Assembly (NCBI GenBank): GCA_027025555.1
Contig: JALVQN010000122.1
Coordinates: 1 to 34,338 of the forward strand
DNA length: 34,338 nucleotides
Direction: 5' to 3'
Source: Desulfobacterales bacterium
Lineage (GTDB): Bacteria; Desulfobacterota; Desulfobacteria; Desulfobacterales; UBA2156
Both the position numbers and the translations under genes were made by a program. The notes beneath the pieces were generated by a model. That model saw only the letters and a list, made by a program, of their open reading frames with translations. It did not search any database and was not told the origin of the DNA. The first letter of the stretch is position 1. Each line of letters begins with the position of its first letter. Shown here in pieces: positions 26,497 through 33,965 of this stretch.

Positions 26497-28044
26497 GTGG
26501 GAGGCTGTACGACGCTGAAAGAGTGTTTTGACCGAAGCTGCCGGCGTTTTGGAGAAAAGACCGCCATCACCTTTATCCGAAACGGCCGACCGGAAACCCA
26601 AATCGCCTACCGGGATCTCTGGGACGACGCCGCCCGGTTGGCCCATACCTTCATGGACAGGGGTGTGGGCCGGGGGGACCGTGTGATCCTTTTTCTCCCC
26701 AAGTCCCTGTTTTTCGTGACGGCCCACCTGGCCCTGCAACACCTGGGGGCGGTGGCCGTCCCTTTAAATCCGGGGTTCAAGGAAAACGAGGTGGCCTACC
26801 TGGCCGGTGACGCCGAGCCGGTGCTGGCCGTGGCCGGGCCCGCACAGGCCGGGATTCTCGAAAGCGCGGCGCCCGCTCTCGGACGGCTGATCATCGATAC
26901 CGGCAGGCCCTACCAGGAAATCGAATTCTTCCGAAAGGCCCGGACCCGGGCACCCGCCGTGGAAGTGCTCCCCGGGGACCCGGCCCTCATCATCTACACC
27001 TCGGGCACCACCGGCCGGCCCAAGGGGGCCGTGCTGACCCACCGGAACCTGGTGCACGATGCGGCCAACGTGATCCACATCTGGAAAATCCGCGATGCCG
27101 ACGTGCTGTGCCATGCCCTTCCCCTCTTTCACGTACACGGCCTCTGTTTCGCCCTGCACACCCTGCTGATGGCCGGAGGAAGCGTGGTGATGCTGGATGC
27201 CTTTAAACCGGAGCAGGTGATCGCCTGCCTGGCCCGCCGACAAGGATTTCCCGTGTGCACGGTCTTCATGGCGGTGCCGGCCATGTATACCAAGCTCATG
27301 GAAGCCCTGGGAGACCGGCGGTTCGATTTCAGCCACCTGCGCCTGCTCACCTCGGGATCGGCCCCCCTTCCGGCCAAGGACTTTGATGCCATTTTCCGGG
27401 TTTTCGGCCAGGAACCGGTGGAGCGGGAAGGCATGTCCGAGACCGGCATGAATTTCTCCAATCCCCTGGACGGCGTGCGGAAACCCGGCTCCATCGGGAA
27501 GCCCCTTCCCGGTGTCTCCGTGCGGCTCGTCGATCCCAACACCTTTGAAGACGTGCCGCCCGGCAAAGAAGGCGAGATCTGGCTCAAGAGTCCCTCCATC
27601 ATGCCCGCCTACTGGCGCAAGCCCGAAGAAACGGCAAAGGCCTTTCACGAGGGGTGGTTCAGAAGCGGGGACCTGGGGAGGGTGGATGAACAGGGATATT
27701 ACTACCTGACCGACCGTATCAAGCACATCATCATCTCGGGCGGCGAAAACATCTCGCCCAAGGAGGTGGAACAGGTCATCAACCAGATGCCGGAAGTGGT
27801 GGAATCCTGCGTCGTGGGCATCCCGGACCAAAGATGGGGCGAGAAGGTGGCTGCCGCCATCGTGCCGGTGCCGGGCGCCCGACTCGATCCGGAAGCCGTC
27901 CAACGCCACTGCCGCCGGTATCTGCACGACTGGAAATGTCCCCGGCACGTGGTCTTCGTGGAAGCTGTGCCGCGAAACACCATGGGAAAGGTGCTCAAAG
28001 AGAAAGTAAAGAACCTGCTTTTGGAAAGCCTTACCGCCGTTTAA
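26497..28044 (+). CDS. Malonyl-CoA synthetase-like acyl-CoA ligase (MatB-like)
   Basis: A 515-residue ANL-superfamily ligase that activates a carboxylic acid via acyl-AMP to acyl-CoA. Motifs: the P-loop YTSGTTGRPKGA (about 167-178), LPLFHVHGLCFALH, GMSETGMNFSNP, GWFRSGDLGRVDEQGYYYLTDR, ISGGENISPKEVE and NTMGKVLKEK with catalytic Lys498. The run MSETGMNFSNPLDGVRKPGS closely follows the MatB pattern (MTETGMNTSNPYDG in bacterial MatB), so malonate or methylmalonate is the best guess. The start GTG 26497 is chosen because AAGGAGG stands five bases before it; ATGs at 26443 and 26470 lack such a site. No malonyl-CoA decarboxylase is adjacent. Confidence 0.85.
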   Translation: MGGCTTLKECFDRSCRRFGEKTAITFIRNGRPETQIAYRDLWDDAARLAHTFMDRGVGRGDRVILFLPKSLFFVTAHLALQHLGAVAVPLNPGFKENEVAYLAGDAEPVLAVAGPAQAGILESAAPALGRLIIDTGRPYQEIEFFRKARTRAPAVEVLPGDPALIIYTSGTTGRPKGAVLTHRNLVHDAANVIHIWKIRDADVLCHALPLFHVHGLCFALHTLLMAGGSVVMLDAFKPEQVIACLARRQGFPVCTVFMAVPAMYTKLMEALGDRRFDFSHLRLLTSGSAPLPAKDFDAIFRVFGQEPVEREGMSETGMNFSNPLDGVRKPGSIGKPLPGVSVRLVDPNTFEDVPPGKEGEIWLKSPSIMPAYWRKPEETAKAFHEGWFRSGDLGRVDEQGYYYLTDRIKHIIISGGENISPKEVEQVINQMPEVVESCVVGIPDQRWGEKVAAAIVPVPGARLDPEAVQRHCRRYLHDWKCPRHVVFVEAVPRNTMGKVLKEKVKNLLLESLTAV

Positions 28045-28055
28045 AGATAAAATAT

Positions 28056-28081
28056 CCGGCACCCGCCGCCAACGGGTCCGG
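28056..28081 (+). terminator. Strong hairpin after the TRAP-ligase cluster
   Basis: CCGG-C-ACCCG pairs with CGGGT-CCGG around a seven-base loop: nine pairs with one bulge, 11 bases after the ligase stop. No T-run follows, so it may stabilise the mRNA end rather than terminate by itself. Confidence 0.45.
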
Positions 28082-28134
28082 CAAGCCCACCCCTTCCCTT
28101 CATCCCCACACGTTTCCAAGCTTTTAAAATGAAC

Positions 28135-28164
28135 TTGACACGCCCAAAGCGCTCCAAATACAAC
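28135..28164 (+). promoter_or_regulatory. Promoter of the sulfatase-fold gene
   Basis: Perfect TTGACA (28135-28140), 18-base spacer, TACAAC (28159-28164, four of six matches), 59 bases ahead of the start codon. It follows the hairpin ending the previous cluster. Confidence 0.55.
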
Positions 28165-28223
28165 CCCTTGAAACAGGCCATTTCCAAAAGCCGCCCGATC
28201 CTTCTGTCGGATGGAGGCTCTGA

Positions 28224-29762
28224 ATGGGCGCAGAAGAAAGGCAAACAAGCGGGAAAAACATGCCCAAGGCGCCCCCTTTTAAAATGACGTTGGGGTTGTG
28301 GCTGTTGTGCGGCCTCTATCCGGTGTTGCTCTTTTGCAGCACCAACTGGTACGCCTTTGCCTGGCCCCAGATCGGCTTTCTCCTTTCTTCGATTCCATCG
28401 GCCATGCTTGCCGCAGGGGCCCTTTGGCACCTCTTGTGCCGCCTCTACCCGGGCCGCCGAGATGGCCGGACCTCCCCGACCCCCTCCCTCCTGATGGGGC
28501 TTCCCCCTTTGATTCTCATGGGGATTCTCCTGAAAGAACCCCTTTCGGGGATCCCCGTGTCCGGATGGAAATTGGCGTTTGCCATCACCGTGCTGACGGT
28601 CCTTTTGGGGGTGCTGCTCCATCGAAAAGGCCTGAGACCCGTTGTGCTCATGATGCTGTTTCTCAACGGCGCGGCCCTTGCCCATTTCGGCTACGGGATT
28701 CTCCGGTATCTTCCCGAAGGAAACCGGCTCTGGTATACCCGGGAAAGGGCCCGCTTCGAGAAGGTGGTGCTGAAGCAAAGGCCCAACATCTATTTCATCC
28801 TCGCCGAAAGCTATCCCAGCCGCAAGCACTTGGAAACCTGTTTCCATGTGAAAAACGGCGCCTTTTACCGGAGACTCGAAAACTGGGGCTTTCACGTCAA
28901 TCACGCGTTTTTGAGCAATTACAACTATACCTTGGCGTCCCTGTCCTCCATCTTGACCATGACCCATCACCGGTTGAAAATCGCCGTCGGCGACAACGAG
29001 GCCGTCAGCGCCAGGGAGATCATTTCGGGCCTGCGATACAATCCGGTGCTGGATATCCTCAAGCGAAACGGCTACTATATCCAGTACCTGCATCAGACCG
29101 ATTATCAGCTCCGGAAAGGGGCGGAGGTCGACTTTTATGCCCCTCGATATTCCCTCTATCAGGCCCTTAAATATTTCTGGCACCCGGTCAGCGAACACAG
29201 GACTCCTGAAATCCCGGACGAAACCTTTTTGGACCTGATCCGTCAACGCATCCGTCACGCGGCGGCCCTTTCACAACCGGCCTTCACCTATATCTACACG
29301 CTGTGGCCGGGGCATTCCCCCACCCTGCAGGAGTTGAAGAACCCCTCGGATGCAAGCGACACCATGGAGGCCTTCTTCCGGGGATACCCAAAACGGCTTG
29401 AACACGCCAACGCCTTCCTGTCGCGTATCCTCGAGACGATCCGCCAGATTGACGGCGATGCCGTCATCGTCCTCTGCGGCGATCACGGACCCTGGGCGCT
29501 TAGGCGCTTCCACGACGTCAAAGGGGCACTCGATCCCGAACAGTTCTGCCAGGACATATTCGGGGTTCTGGCGGCCGTTCGGTGGCCTTTTAAAGAAAAC
29601 GCCGAGGCGGTGGCCGGCATCAAGACCAGCGTCAATCTTTTCCGAACCCTTTTCGCATTGCTGAGCCGGGACAGGGCGCTGCTGGAGGACAAAGAAGCCG
29701 ACGAAGGATACCGTCACGGGAAACTCTTTTACCGAAACGGCCGCGTGCTCGAGGTCCCCTGA
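28224..29762 (+). CDS. Membrane sulfatase-fold (LtaS/EptA-like) transferase or hydrolase
   Basis: A 512-residue protein with about five N-terminal membrane helices (residues about 21-43, 48-73, 88-104, 115-132, 138-160) followed by an alkaline-phosphatase-superfamily domain. Metal and catalytic elements are visible: NIYFILAESYPS with Glu195, LSNYNYTLASLSSILTM with a nucleophile Thr/Ser (Thr236 most likely), YTLWPGHSPT with His364, and VIVLCGDHGPW with Asp420-His421. This architecture is that of lipoteichoic-acid synthases, phosphoglycerol and phosphoethanolamine transferases, so a group transfer to an envelope glycan or lipid is likely. The substrate is unknown. GGAGG six bases before ATG 28224 fixes the start. 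Confidence 0.82.
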   Translation: MGAEERQTSGKNMPKAPPFKMTLGLWLLCGLYPVLLFCSTNWYAFAWPQIGFLLSSIPSAMLAAGALWHLLCRLYPGRRDGRTSPTPSLLMGLPPLILMGILLKEPLSGIPVSGWKLAFAITVLTVLLGVLLHRKGLRPVVLMMLFLNGAALAHFGYGILRYLPEGNRLWYTRERARFEKVVLKQRPNIYFILAESYPSRKHLETCFHVKNGAFYRRLENWGFHVNHAFLSNYNYTLASLSSILTMTHHRLKIAVGDNEAVSAREIISGLRYNPVLDILKRNGYYIQYLHQTDYQLRKGAEVDFYAPRYSLYQALKYFWHPVSEHRTPEIPDETFLDLIRQRIRHAAALSQPAFTYIYTLWPGHSPTLQELKNPSDASDTMEAFFRGYPKRLEHANAFLSRILETIRQIDGDAVIVLCGDHGPWALRRFHDVKGALDPEQFCQDIFGVLAAVRWPFKENAEAVAGIKTSVNLFRTLFALLSRDRALLEDKEADEGYRHGKLFYRNGRVLEVP

Positions 29763-29835
29763 CGGCCGGCAGGCCTTCCGCTGTTGAGCCTCGACCCGGA
29801 TCGTGCTACAAGCAATCAGGGGCGAGGTCCAAGCC

Positions 29836-30660
29836 ATGAAACACATGGATCCCAAATCGGCAAAGGCTTTCTTGAGGAGTCGGCCTGCAGGTGCCTGCAA
29901 CCTGGTCGATGTCCGGGAGCCCTGGGAGTACGAGGAGTCCCACCTCCCCGGCGCCACATTGATCCCCCTGGCAACCCTGGTGGAGTGCCTGGATACCATT
30001 TCACGCAAAAAACCGACCCTGGTCTATTGTCGATCAGGCAAGCGGAGCGCAGCCGCCGCCTCCCTTTTAACGGGCCAGGGATTTGACGAGGTCTACAACC
30101 TCACAGGCGGCATGCTGGCATGGAAAGGGGAAACGGCCGTGGGGCCCCGGGAAGCCGGTTTGTACCATTTCACGGGAAAGGAAACGCCCCTTGAAATCCT
30201 CAAGGTGGCCCATGCCATGGAGGCCCATCTCGGGGCCTTTTACGCAAGCCTGGCGGAATCGAGTAAAGACGCCGCACTGAAGAAAACATTTTCCCAACTG
30301 GCCGCTTTCGAAGCGGCCCATCGGCGCATCCTGGTGAAGATCGCCGAAGAACTGGGCCATCCCGGAGACATCCTGAAAGTCCTCGATACCTCAAGACAGG
30401 ACGCTTCTGCCGGAGAAGGCGGATGGGCGCCGGCGGAGCTTTTGAAGAAACGGCGTGCCTTTCTGGGGACCCCGCAAGAAGTCCTGGAGGCGGCCATGAT
30501 GTTCGAAACCCAGGCCCTGGACCTCTATCTCCGCAGCCAAAAAGGCATTGAAAATCCCCGGGGCCGCACCCTCCTGGGCAGGCTGGCAGACCAGGAAAAG
30601 GGCCATCTGGACACTCTGGCCAGGCTCATGGACAAAAAACGGCTTCCGGATATGCCATGA
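29836..30660 (+). CDS. Rhodanese-rubrerythrin (ferritin-like di-iron) fusion protein
   Basis: A 274-residue cytoplasmic fusion. Residues about 4-105 are a rhodanese domain: NLVDVREPWEYEESHLPGA, then VYCRSGKRSAAAA with active-site Cys65. Residues about 118-265 are a ferritin-like four-helix domain with a full di-iron set: Glu129, Glu159-x-x-His162 (FEAAH), Glu224 and Glu254-x-x-His257 (QEKGH). No rubredoxin-type Cys4 centre is present. The rhodanese part could pass sulfane sulfur while the di-iron part reduces peroxide or relays electrons; the combined role in oxidative or sulfur stress is inference. ATG 29836 with GAGG upstream is preferred over GTG 29803. The next gene overlaps by ATGA. Confidence 0.88.
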   Translation: MKHMDPKSAKAFLRSRPAGACNLVDVREPWEYEESHLPGATLIPLATLVECLDTISRKKPTLVYCRSGKRSAAAASLLTGQGFDEVYNLTGGMLAWKGETAVGPREAGLYHFTGKETPLEILKVAHAMEAHLGAFYASLAESSKDAALKKTFSQLAAFEAAHRRILVKIAEELGHPGDILKVLDTSRQDASAGEGGWAPAELLKKRRAFLGTPQEVLEAAMMFETQALDLYLRSQKGIENPRGRTLLGRLADQEKGHLDTLARLMDKKRLPDMP

Positions 30661-31040
30661 AACTCCCCCCAAAAGGAGAAGTGGTCCCCCTTGAACGGAT
30701 TCGTGAGATCTGCCTCCATTACGGCCTGAACGCCCTTTGGGAGAAGATCGAGAGGGATGTCCCTCCAAAGCCTTTCAAAAGCGACGGATGTACCCTTTGG
30801 TTTGACGCATGGAAAGGCGTGGAGCTTTATCCCGCCTGCTTTTTGCACGATTTGAAATACTGGGCCGGCTATCCCGGGGAGGATGTGGAGCGCCTGGTGG
30901 CGGACGCTGAACTCATGATCGACGTGGCCCGGCGCCTGAATGCCACGGCCATGGCCCAGGCCATGTTCTTCGGCGTGCGCGTGGGCGGCCACGGGGGGTT
31001 CAAGCGATCCTTTTCATGGGGCTTTGGCCGAAGCATCTGA
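30657..31040 (+). CDS. Uncharacterised protein with CxxHDxxY motif
   Basis: A 127-residue soluble protein that I do not recognise. It contains ELYPACFLHDLKYWAGY (56-72) with Cys61, His64, Asp65 and Tyr68, then VADAELMIDVARRL (81-94) and FFGVRVGGHGGFKRSFSWGF (104-123). The CxxHDxxY pattern followed by an acidic helix recalls phospholipase-A2-like His-Asp active sites and some phage-associated small proteins. That is a resemblance only. The four-base overlap with the rhodanese-rubrerythrin gene makes co-expression certain, so a shared process is plausible. Confidence 0.8.
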   Translation: MKLPPKGEVVPLERIREICLHYGLNALWEKIERDVPPKPFKSDGCTLWFDAWKGVELYPACFLHDLKYWAGYPGEDVERLVADAELMIDVARRLNATAMAQAMFFGVRVGGHGGFKRSFSWGFGRSI

Positions 31041-31078
31041 CGCTTCCCCCCCTTTTCGTCCCTCCAGGACCTCCCGCA

Positions 31079-31106
31079 CCTTCCCGGCGGGAAAAGGCGC
31101 TTTTTC
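31079..31106 (+). terminator. Possible intrinsic terminator
   Basis: TTCCC (31081-31085) and GGGAA (31089-31093) pair around GGC, extended weakly by CC and GG outside, and TTTTT follows at 31101-31105. It is placed 40 bases after the unknown gene. Confidence 0.4.
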
Positions 31107-31256
31107 AGGGTGTTCAGGATGACATGCATCTGGGGCTCATCGGCTCATTTGGGGTATATGCCCTATTAGACACGGCGCCTTAAAAAGCGACCCGGTTCGA
31201 ACACTCAGCCTCAAGCTGCGGGGGATGGGATTGCCGGGGCGGCTCAAACTCGGAAA

Positions 31257-31952
31257 TCAGCGAAAGAGGTTATATTTGAAAATGCACCTGATGGCCGAAA
31301 CCCCGTCTTTCCAGTTGATCTTCTTTCCTTCCTTATAGGTGCGGCCGCTGTAGGAGATGCCCACCTCGTAGATGCGGCATCCGAGCTTGGCCACCTTGGC
31401 GGTGACCTCGGGTTCGAACCCGAAACGGTCCTCCTCAATGGTAATGGACTGGATGATCTGCCGCTTGAAAACCTTGTAGCAAGTCTCCATGTCCGTGAGG
31501 TTGATGTTGGTCAGCATGTTGGAAAGGGTGGTCAAAATCCGATTGCCCACCATGTGCCAGTAATAGACCACCCGGTGGGGATCCCCGCCGCTGAAACGCG
31601 ACCCGAAGACCACATCCGCGCGGCCGTCCAAAATGGGGCCGAGCAATCGGGGATAATCATTGGGATCGTACTCCAGGTCCGCATCCTGAACCATGACGAT
31701 GTCCCCCGTCGCCGCCCGGAATCCGCTCCTTAAGGCCGCGCCCTTGCCCCGGTTTTCTTCATGGCAGATGACCTTTAAATGGGGTTTTGAGGGAACAATC
31801 TCCCGGAGGAGCTTTTCCCGGGTGCCGTCGGTGGAGCCGTCATCCACCAAGATGATCTCCTTGTCGGGAAACGGCGCGTCTTCAACGCGCTGGATGAGCG
31901 TTTCAACCGTTGCCACCTCGTTGAAACAGGGAATGACGACCGACAACCTCAT
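31257..31952 (-). CDS. Polyprenyl-phosphate-type family 2 glycosyltransferase (Dpm1-like)
   Basis: A 231-residue GT2 enzyme of the dolichol/undecaprenyl-phosphate sugar transferase type. Motifs: SVVIPCFNE (4-12), ILVDDGSTDGT (34-44), the metal-binding VQDADLEYDPNDYP, FGSRFSGG, and DMETCYKVFKR and DRFGFEPEVTAKVAKLG, which are typical of the Dpm1/ArnC group. No C-terminal membrane helices are present, so it resembles the soluble Dpm1 form. It transfers a hexose from a nucleotide sugar to a lipid phosphate at the inner membrane face; which sugar is unknown. It is a single minus-strand gene between plus-strand genes, divergent from the NlpC gene. Ribosome-binding site weak. Confidence 0.92.
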   Translation of the reverse strand: MRLSVVIPCFNEVATVETLIQRVEDAPFPDKEIILVDDGSTDGTREKLLREIVPSKPHLKVICHEENRGKGAALRSGFRAATGDIVMVQDADLEYDPNDYPRLLGPILDGRADVVFGSRFSGGDPHRVVYYWHMVGNRILTTLSNMLTNINLTDMETCYKVFKRQIIQSITIEEDRFGFEPEVTAKVAKLGCRIYEVGISYSGRTYKEGKKINWKDGVSAIRCIFKYNLFR

Positions 31953-32182
31953 GGCGCTTTGAATTCTTTGAAGTGCTCTTGTTTTGATCGAGGTGGACGC
32001 ATAACGACAATCCCGGGGTGGCCGAGATCCTCAACAAGGCTTCCTTGCTATCAGGAGAGCTTCCCCTCTGTCAACAAGACAACCCTTTTTTTCTTGTGTC
32101 CGGGGCGCCCCGAGGGGGACCGAATTCAGGCCCTGCAGCCGGATGACAGGCATTTTCAGGTTCGGGAATCCCTCCGAATCCA

Positions 32183-32211
32183 TTGACACGGGGATCCCAA
32201 ACGACTATGCT
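32183..32211 (+). promoter_or_regulatory. Promoter of the NlpC/P60 gene
   Basis: TTGACA (32183-32188), 17 bases, TATGCT (32206-32211). The start codon follows 11 bases after the -10 box, so the transcript would be leaderless or nearly so. Confidence 0.65.
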
Positions 32212-32222
32212 TTTGCCCTAAT

Positions 32223-32816
32223 ATGAACCGGTCCTTTCATCGTGAATTTTCATCGCCTCGCCGCCTCCGCCGCTCCGGGTTCCGGCCGTCCGTCTTCAGT
32301 CTTTTCAGCCTCCTTTTGGCCGTCGCCTTCCTTTTTGCCGGAATGGGTTGCGCCACGGCGCCCTACACCACCGTGCCGGCTCGATATCCCGGGCCTCGAA
32401 GGGGCGTGGCCCGGATTCCGTTTTCACGATCCCAGATCCGCACCAAACTGATGAAACAGTATCAGACCTGGAAGGGAACCGGCTACAGGCTGGGAGGGAT
32501 GTCCCGCAGGGGCGTCGACTGCTCCGGATTCGTCCATGTCACTTTCCGGGATCAGCTCAAGCTGAAACTGCCTAGGTCCACTCGGGACCTGGCCCAAACA
32601 GGGATCCCCATCCGGAAAAAGGACCTGGCCCCCGGCGACCTGGTCCTTTTTAAAACCGGATGGGGCGCAAGGCATGTGGGCATTTATGTCGGGCGCTCCC
32701 GTTTCATCCACGCCTCCAAATCGAAAGGGGTCACGCTTTCCAGCCTTCGCGACACTTACTGGTCCCGTCGTTTCTGGATGGCCCGGCGCGTGGCCGTCCC
32801 CGCCCGCGGCGGTTGA
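32223..32816 (+). CDS. NlpC/P60 family lipoprotein (cell-wall endopeptidase)
   Basis: A 197-residue exported peptidase. A long basic N-region (1-24) and hydrophobic stretch (25-42) end in FAGMGC, with Cys43 as probable lipidation site; the lipobox is not ideal. The NlpC/P60 domain (about 73-190) has the full triad: Cys100 in GVDCSGFVHVTF, His151 in ARHVGIYVG and His163 in RFIHASKS. APGDLVLFKTG is also typical. Such enzymes cut the D-Glu-diaminopimelate peptide bond of peptidoglycan. The start lacks a ribosome-binding site and no alternative in-frame start follows soon, which matches the very close promoter. Confidence 0.9.
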   Translation: MNRSFHREFSSPRRLRRSGFRPSVFSLFSLLLAVAFLFAGMGCATAPYTTVPARYPGPRRGVARIPFSRSQIRTKLMKQYQTWKGTGYRLGGMSRRGVDCSGFVHVTFRDQLKLKLPRSTRDLAQTGIPIRKKDLAPGDLVLFKTGWGARHVGIYVGRSRFIHASKSKGVTLSSLRDTYWSRRFWMARRVAVPARGG

Positions 32817-32924
32817 TGGCCGCTGAAAAATTTCAGTGAAACCGATAGGTTAAAGCGCATGAAGACCACATGATCTCCGCCAAAAAGCACTGATCCGGAT
32901 TGGATCTTAAAGGAAAATTCAGTC

Positions 32925-33935
32925 ATGAAAAAAGAATTGATCCTGCTGGACCACGGAAGCGGGGGCAAAATGGCCCACCGCCTCATCTCGGAAATGCTGG
33001 TTCCCTGCTTCGACAACCCCCTCCTCTCCCGTCTCGACGACGGGGCGGTTTTTCATCTGGAAGAAGGCAGGCTTGCCTTTTCCACGGATACCTACGTGGT
33101 GGATCCCCCCTTTTTCCCCGGGGGAAGCATCGGCGACCTGGCCATCAACGGGACGGTGAACGACCTGGCCATGTGCGGCGCCGAACCCCTCTATCTTTCC
33201 GTGGGGTTGATCCTGGAGGAGGGGTTCCCCCTTTCGGACCTGGAGCGTATCTGCCGGCATATGCGGGAAGCCGCCCGGCGTGCCCGGGTCACGGTGGTCA
33301 CCGGGGACACCAAGGTGGTGCCCCAGGGATCGGCGGATAAAATTTTCATCAACACCTCGGGCATCGGAAAAATTCCCGGAAACGTGGCGGTCTCGGGCCA
33401 AAACGCAAAAGCGGGGGACCGGATCCTGCTTTCCGGTGGCATTGCCGAGCACGGGATGGCCGTACTGGCGCAGCGGGAGGGCCTCGCCTTCGACACGACC
33501 ATCGTCAGCGACACCGCCCCCCTGAACCGTCTCGTGGGTCTTATGTTTGAAACCAAAAAGGAGATCCATGTCCTCAGGGACCCCACCCGGGGGGGGGTGG
33601 GCTCCACCTTGAACGAGATCGCCCTGGCTTCCCGGGTGGGTATCGAGATCCATGAAACGCGCATCCCGGTAAAACCGCAGGTCAAGGCCCTCTGTGATCT
33701 GCTGGGATTTGACCCCCTCTACGTGGCAAACGAGGGGAAACTCCTTGCCTTTCTGCCGGAAAAGGCCTGTGACAGCGTCCTTGAAGCCATGCAAAAGGAC
33801 CCCCTGGGAAAGGATGCCTGCATCATCGGCGAAGTCACCCGTGCGCATCCGGGGAAGGTGGTGATGAAAACATCCATCGGCGGGAGCCGATTCGTGGACA
33901 TGCTCACCGGCGAACAACTGCCCCGGATCTGCTGA
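32925..33935 (+). CDS. hypE: Hydrogenase maturation protein HypE
   Basis: A 336-residue ATP-dependent dehydratase that turns a carbamoyl group, received on its C-terminal cysteine from HypF, into thiocyanate. That thiocyanate becomes the CN ligand of [NiFe] hydrogenases. Seen: LLDHGSGGKMAHRLI, STDTYVVDPPFFPGG, IGDLAINGTVNDLAMCGAEP, VTGDTKVV, LRDPTRGGVGSTLNEIA and the required ending PRIC with Cys336. The gene is followed by apbE rather than other hyp genes, and an NlpC gene precedes it, so it is either detached from the hyp cluster or the cluster lies elsewhere. Its presence implies a [NiFe] hydrogenase in the organism. GGA lies ten bases before the ATG. Confidence 0.96.
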   Translation: MKKELILLDHGSGGKMAHRLISEMLVPCFDNPLLSRLDDGAVFHLEEGRLAFSTDTYVVDPPFFPGGSIGDLAINGTVNDLAMCGAEPLYLSVGLILEEGFPLSDLERICRHMREAARRARVTVVTGDTKVVPQGSADKIFINTSGIGKIPGNVAVSGQNAKAGDRILLSGGIAEHGMAVLAQREGLAFDTTIVSDTAPLNRLVGLMFETKKEIHVLRDPTRGGVGSTLNEIALASRVGIEIHETRIPVKPQVKALCDLLGFDPLYVANEGKLLAFLPEKACDSVLEAMQKDPLGKDACIIGEVTRAHPGKVVMKTSIGGSRFVDMLTGEQLPRIC

Positions 33936-33965
33936 CGCTTGCCGGCCCATGGAGCCTCAAACCGC

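Noticed and set aside
26764-29258. Two long minus-strand open frames (494 and 405 codons)
   Set aside because: They are antisense shadows of the acyl-CoA ligase and sulfatase-fold genes and show no domain.
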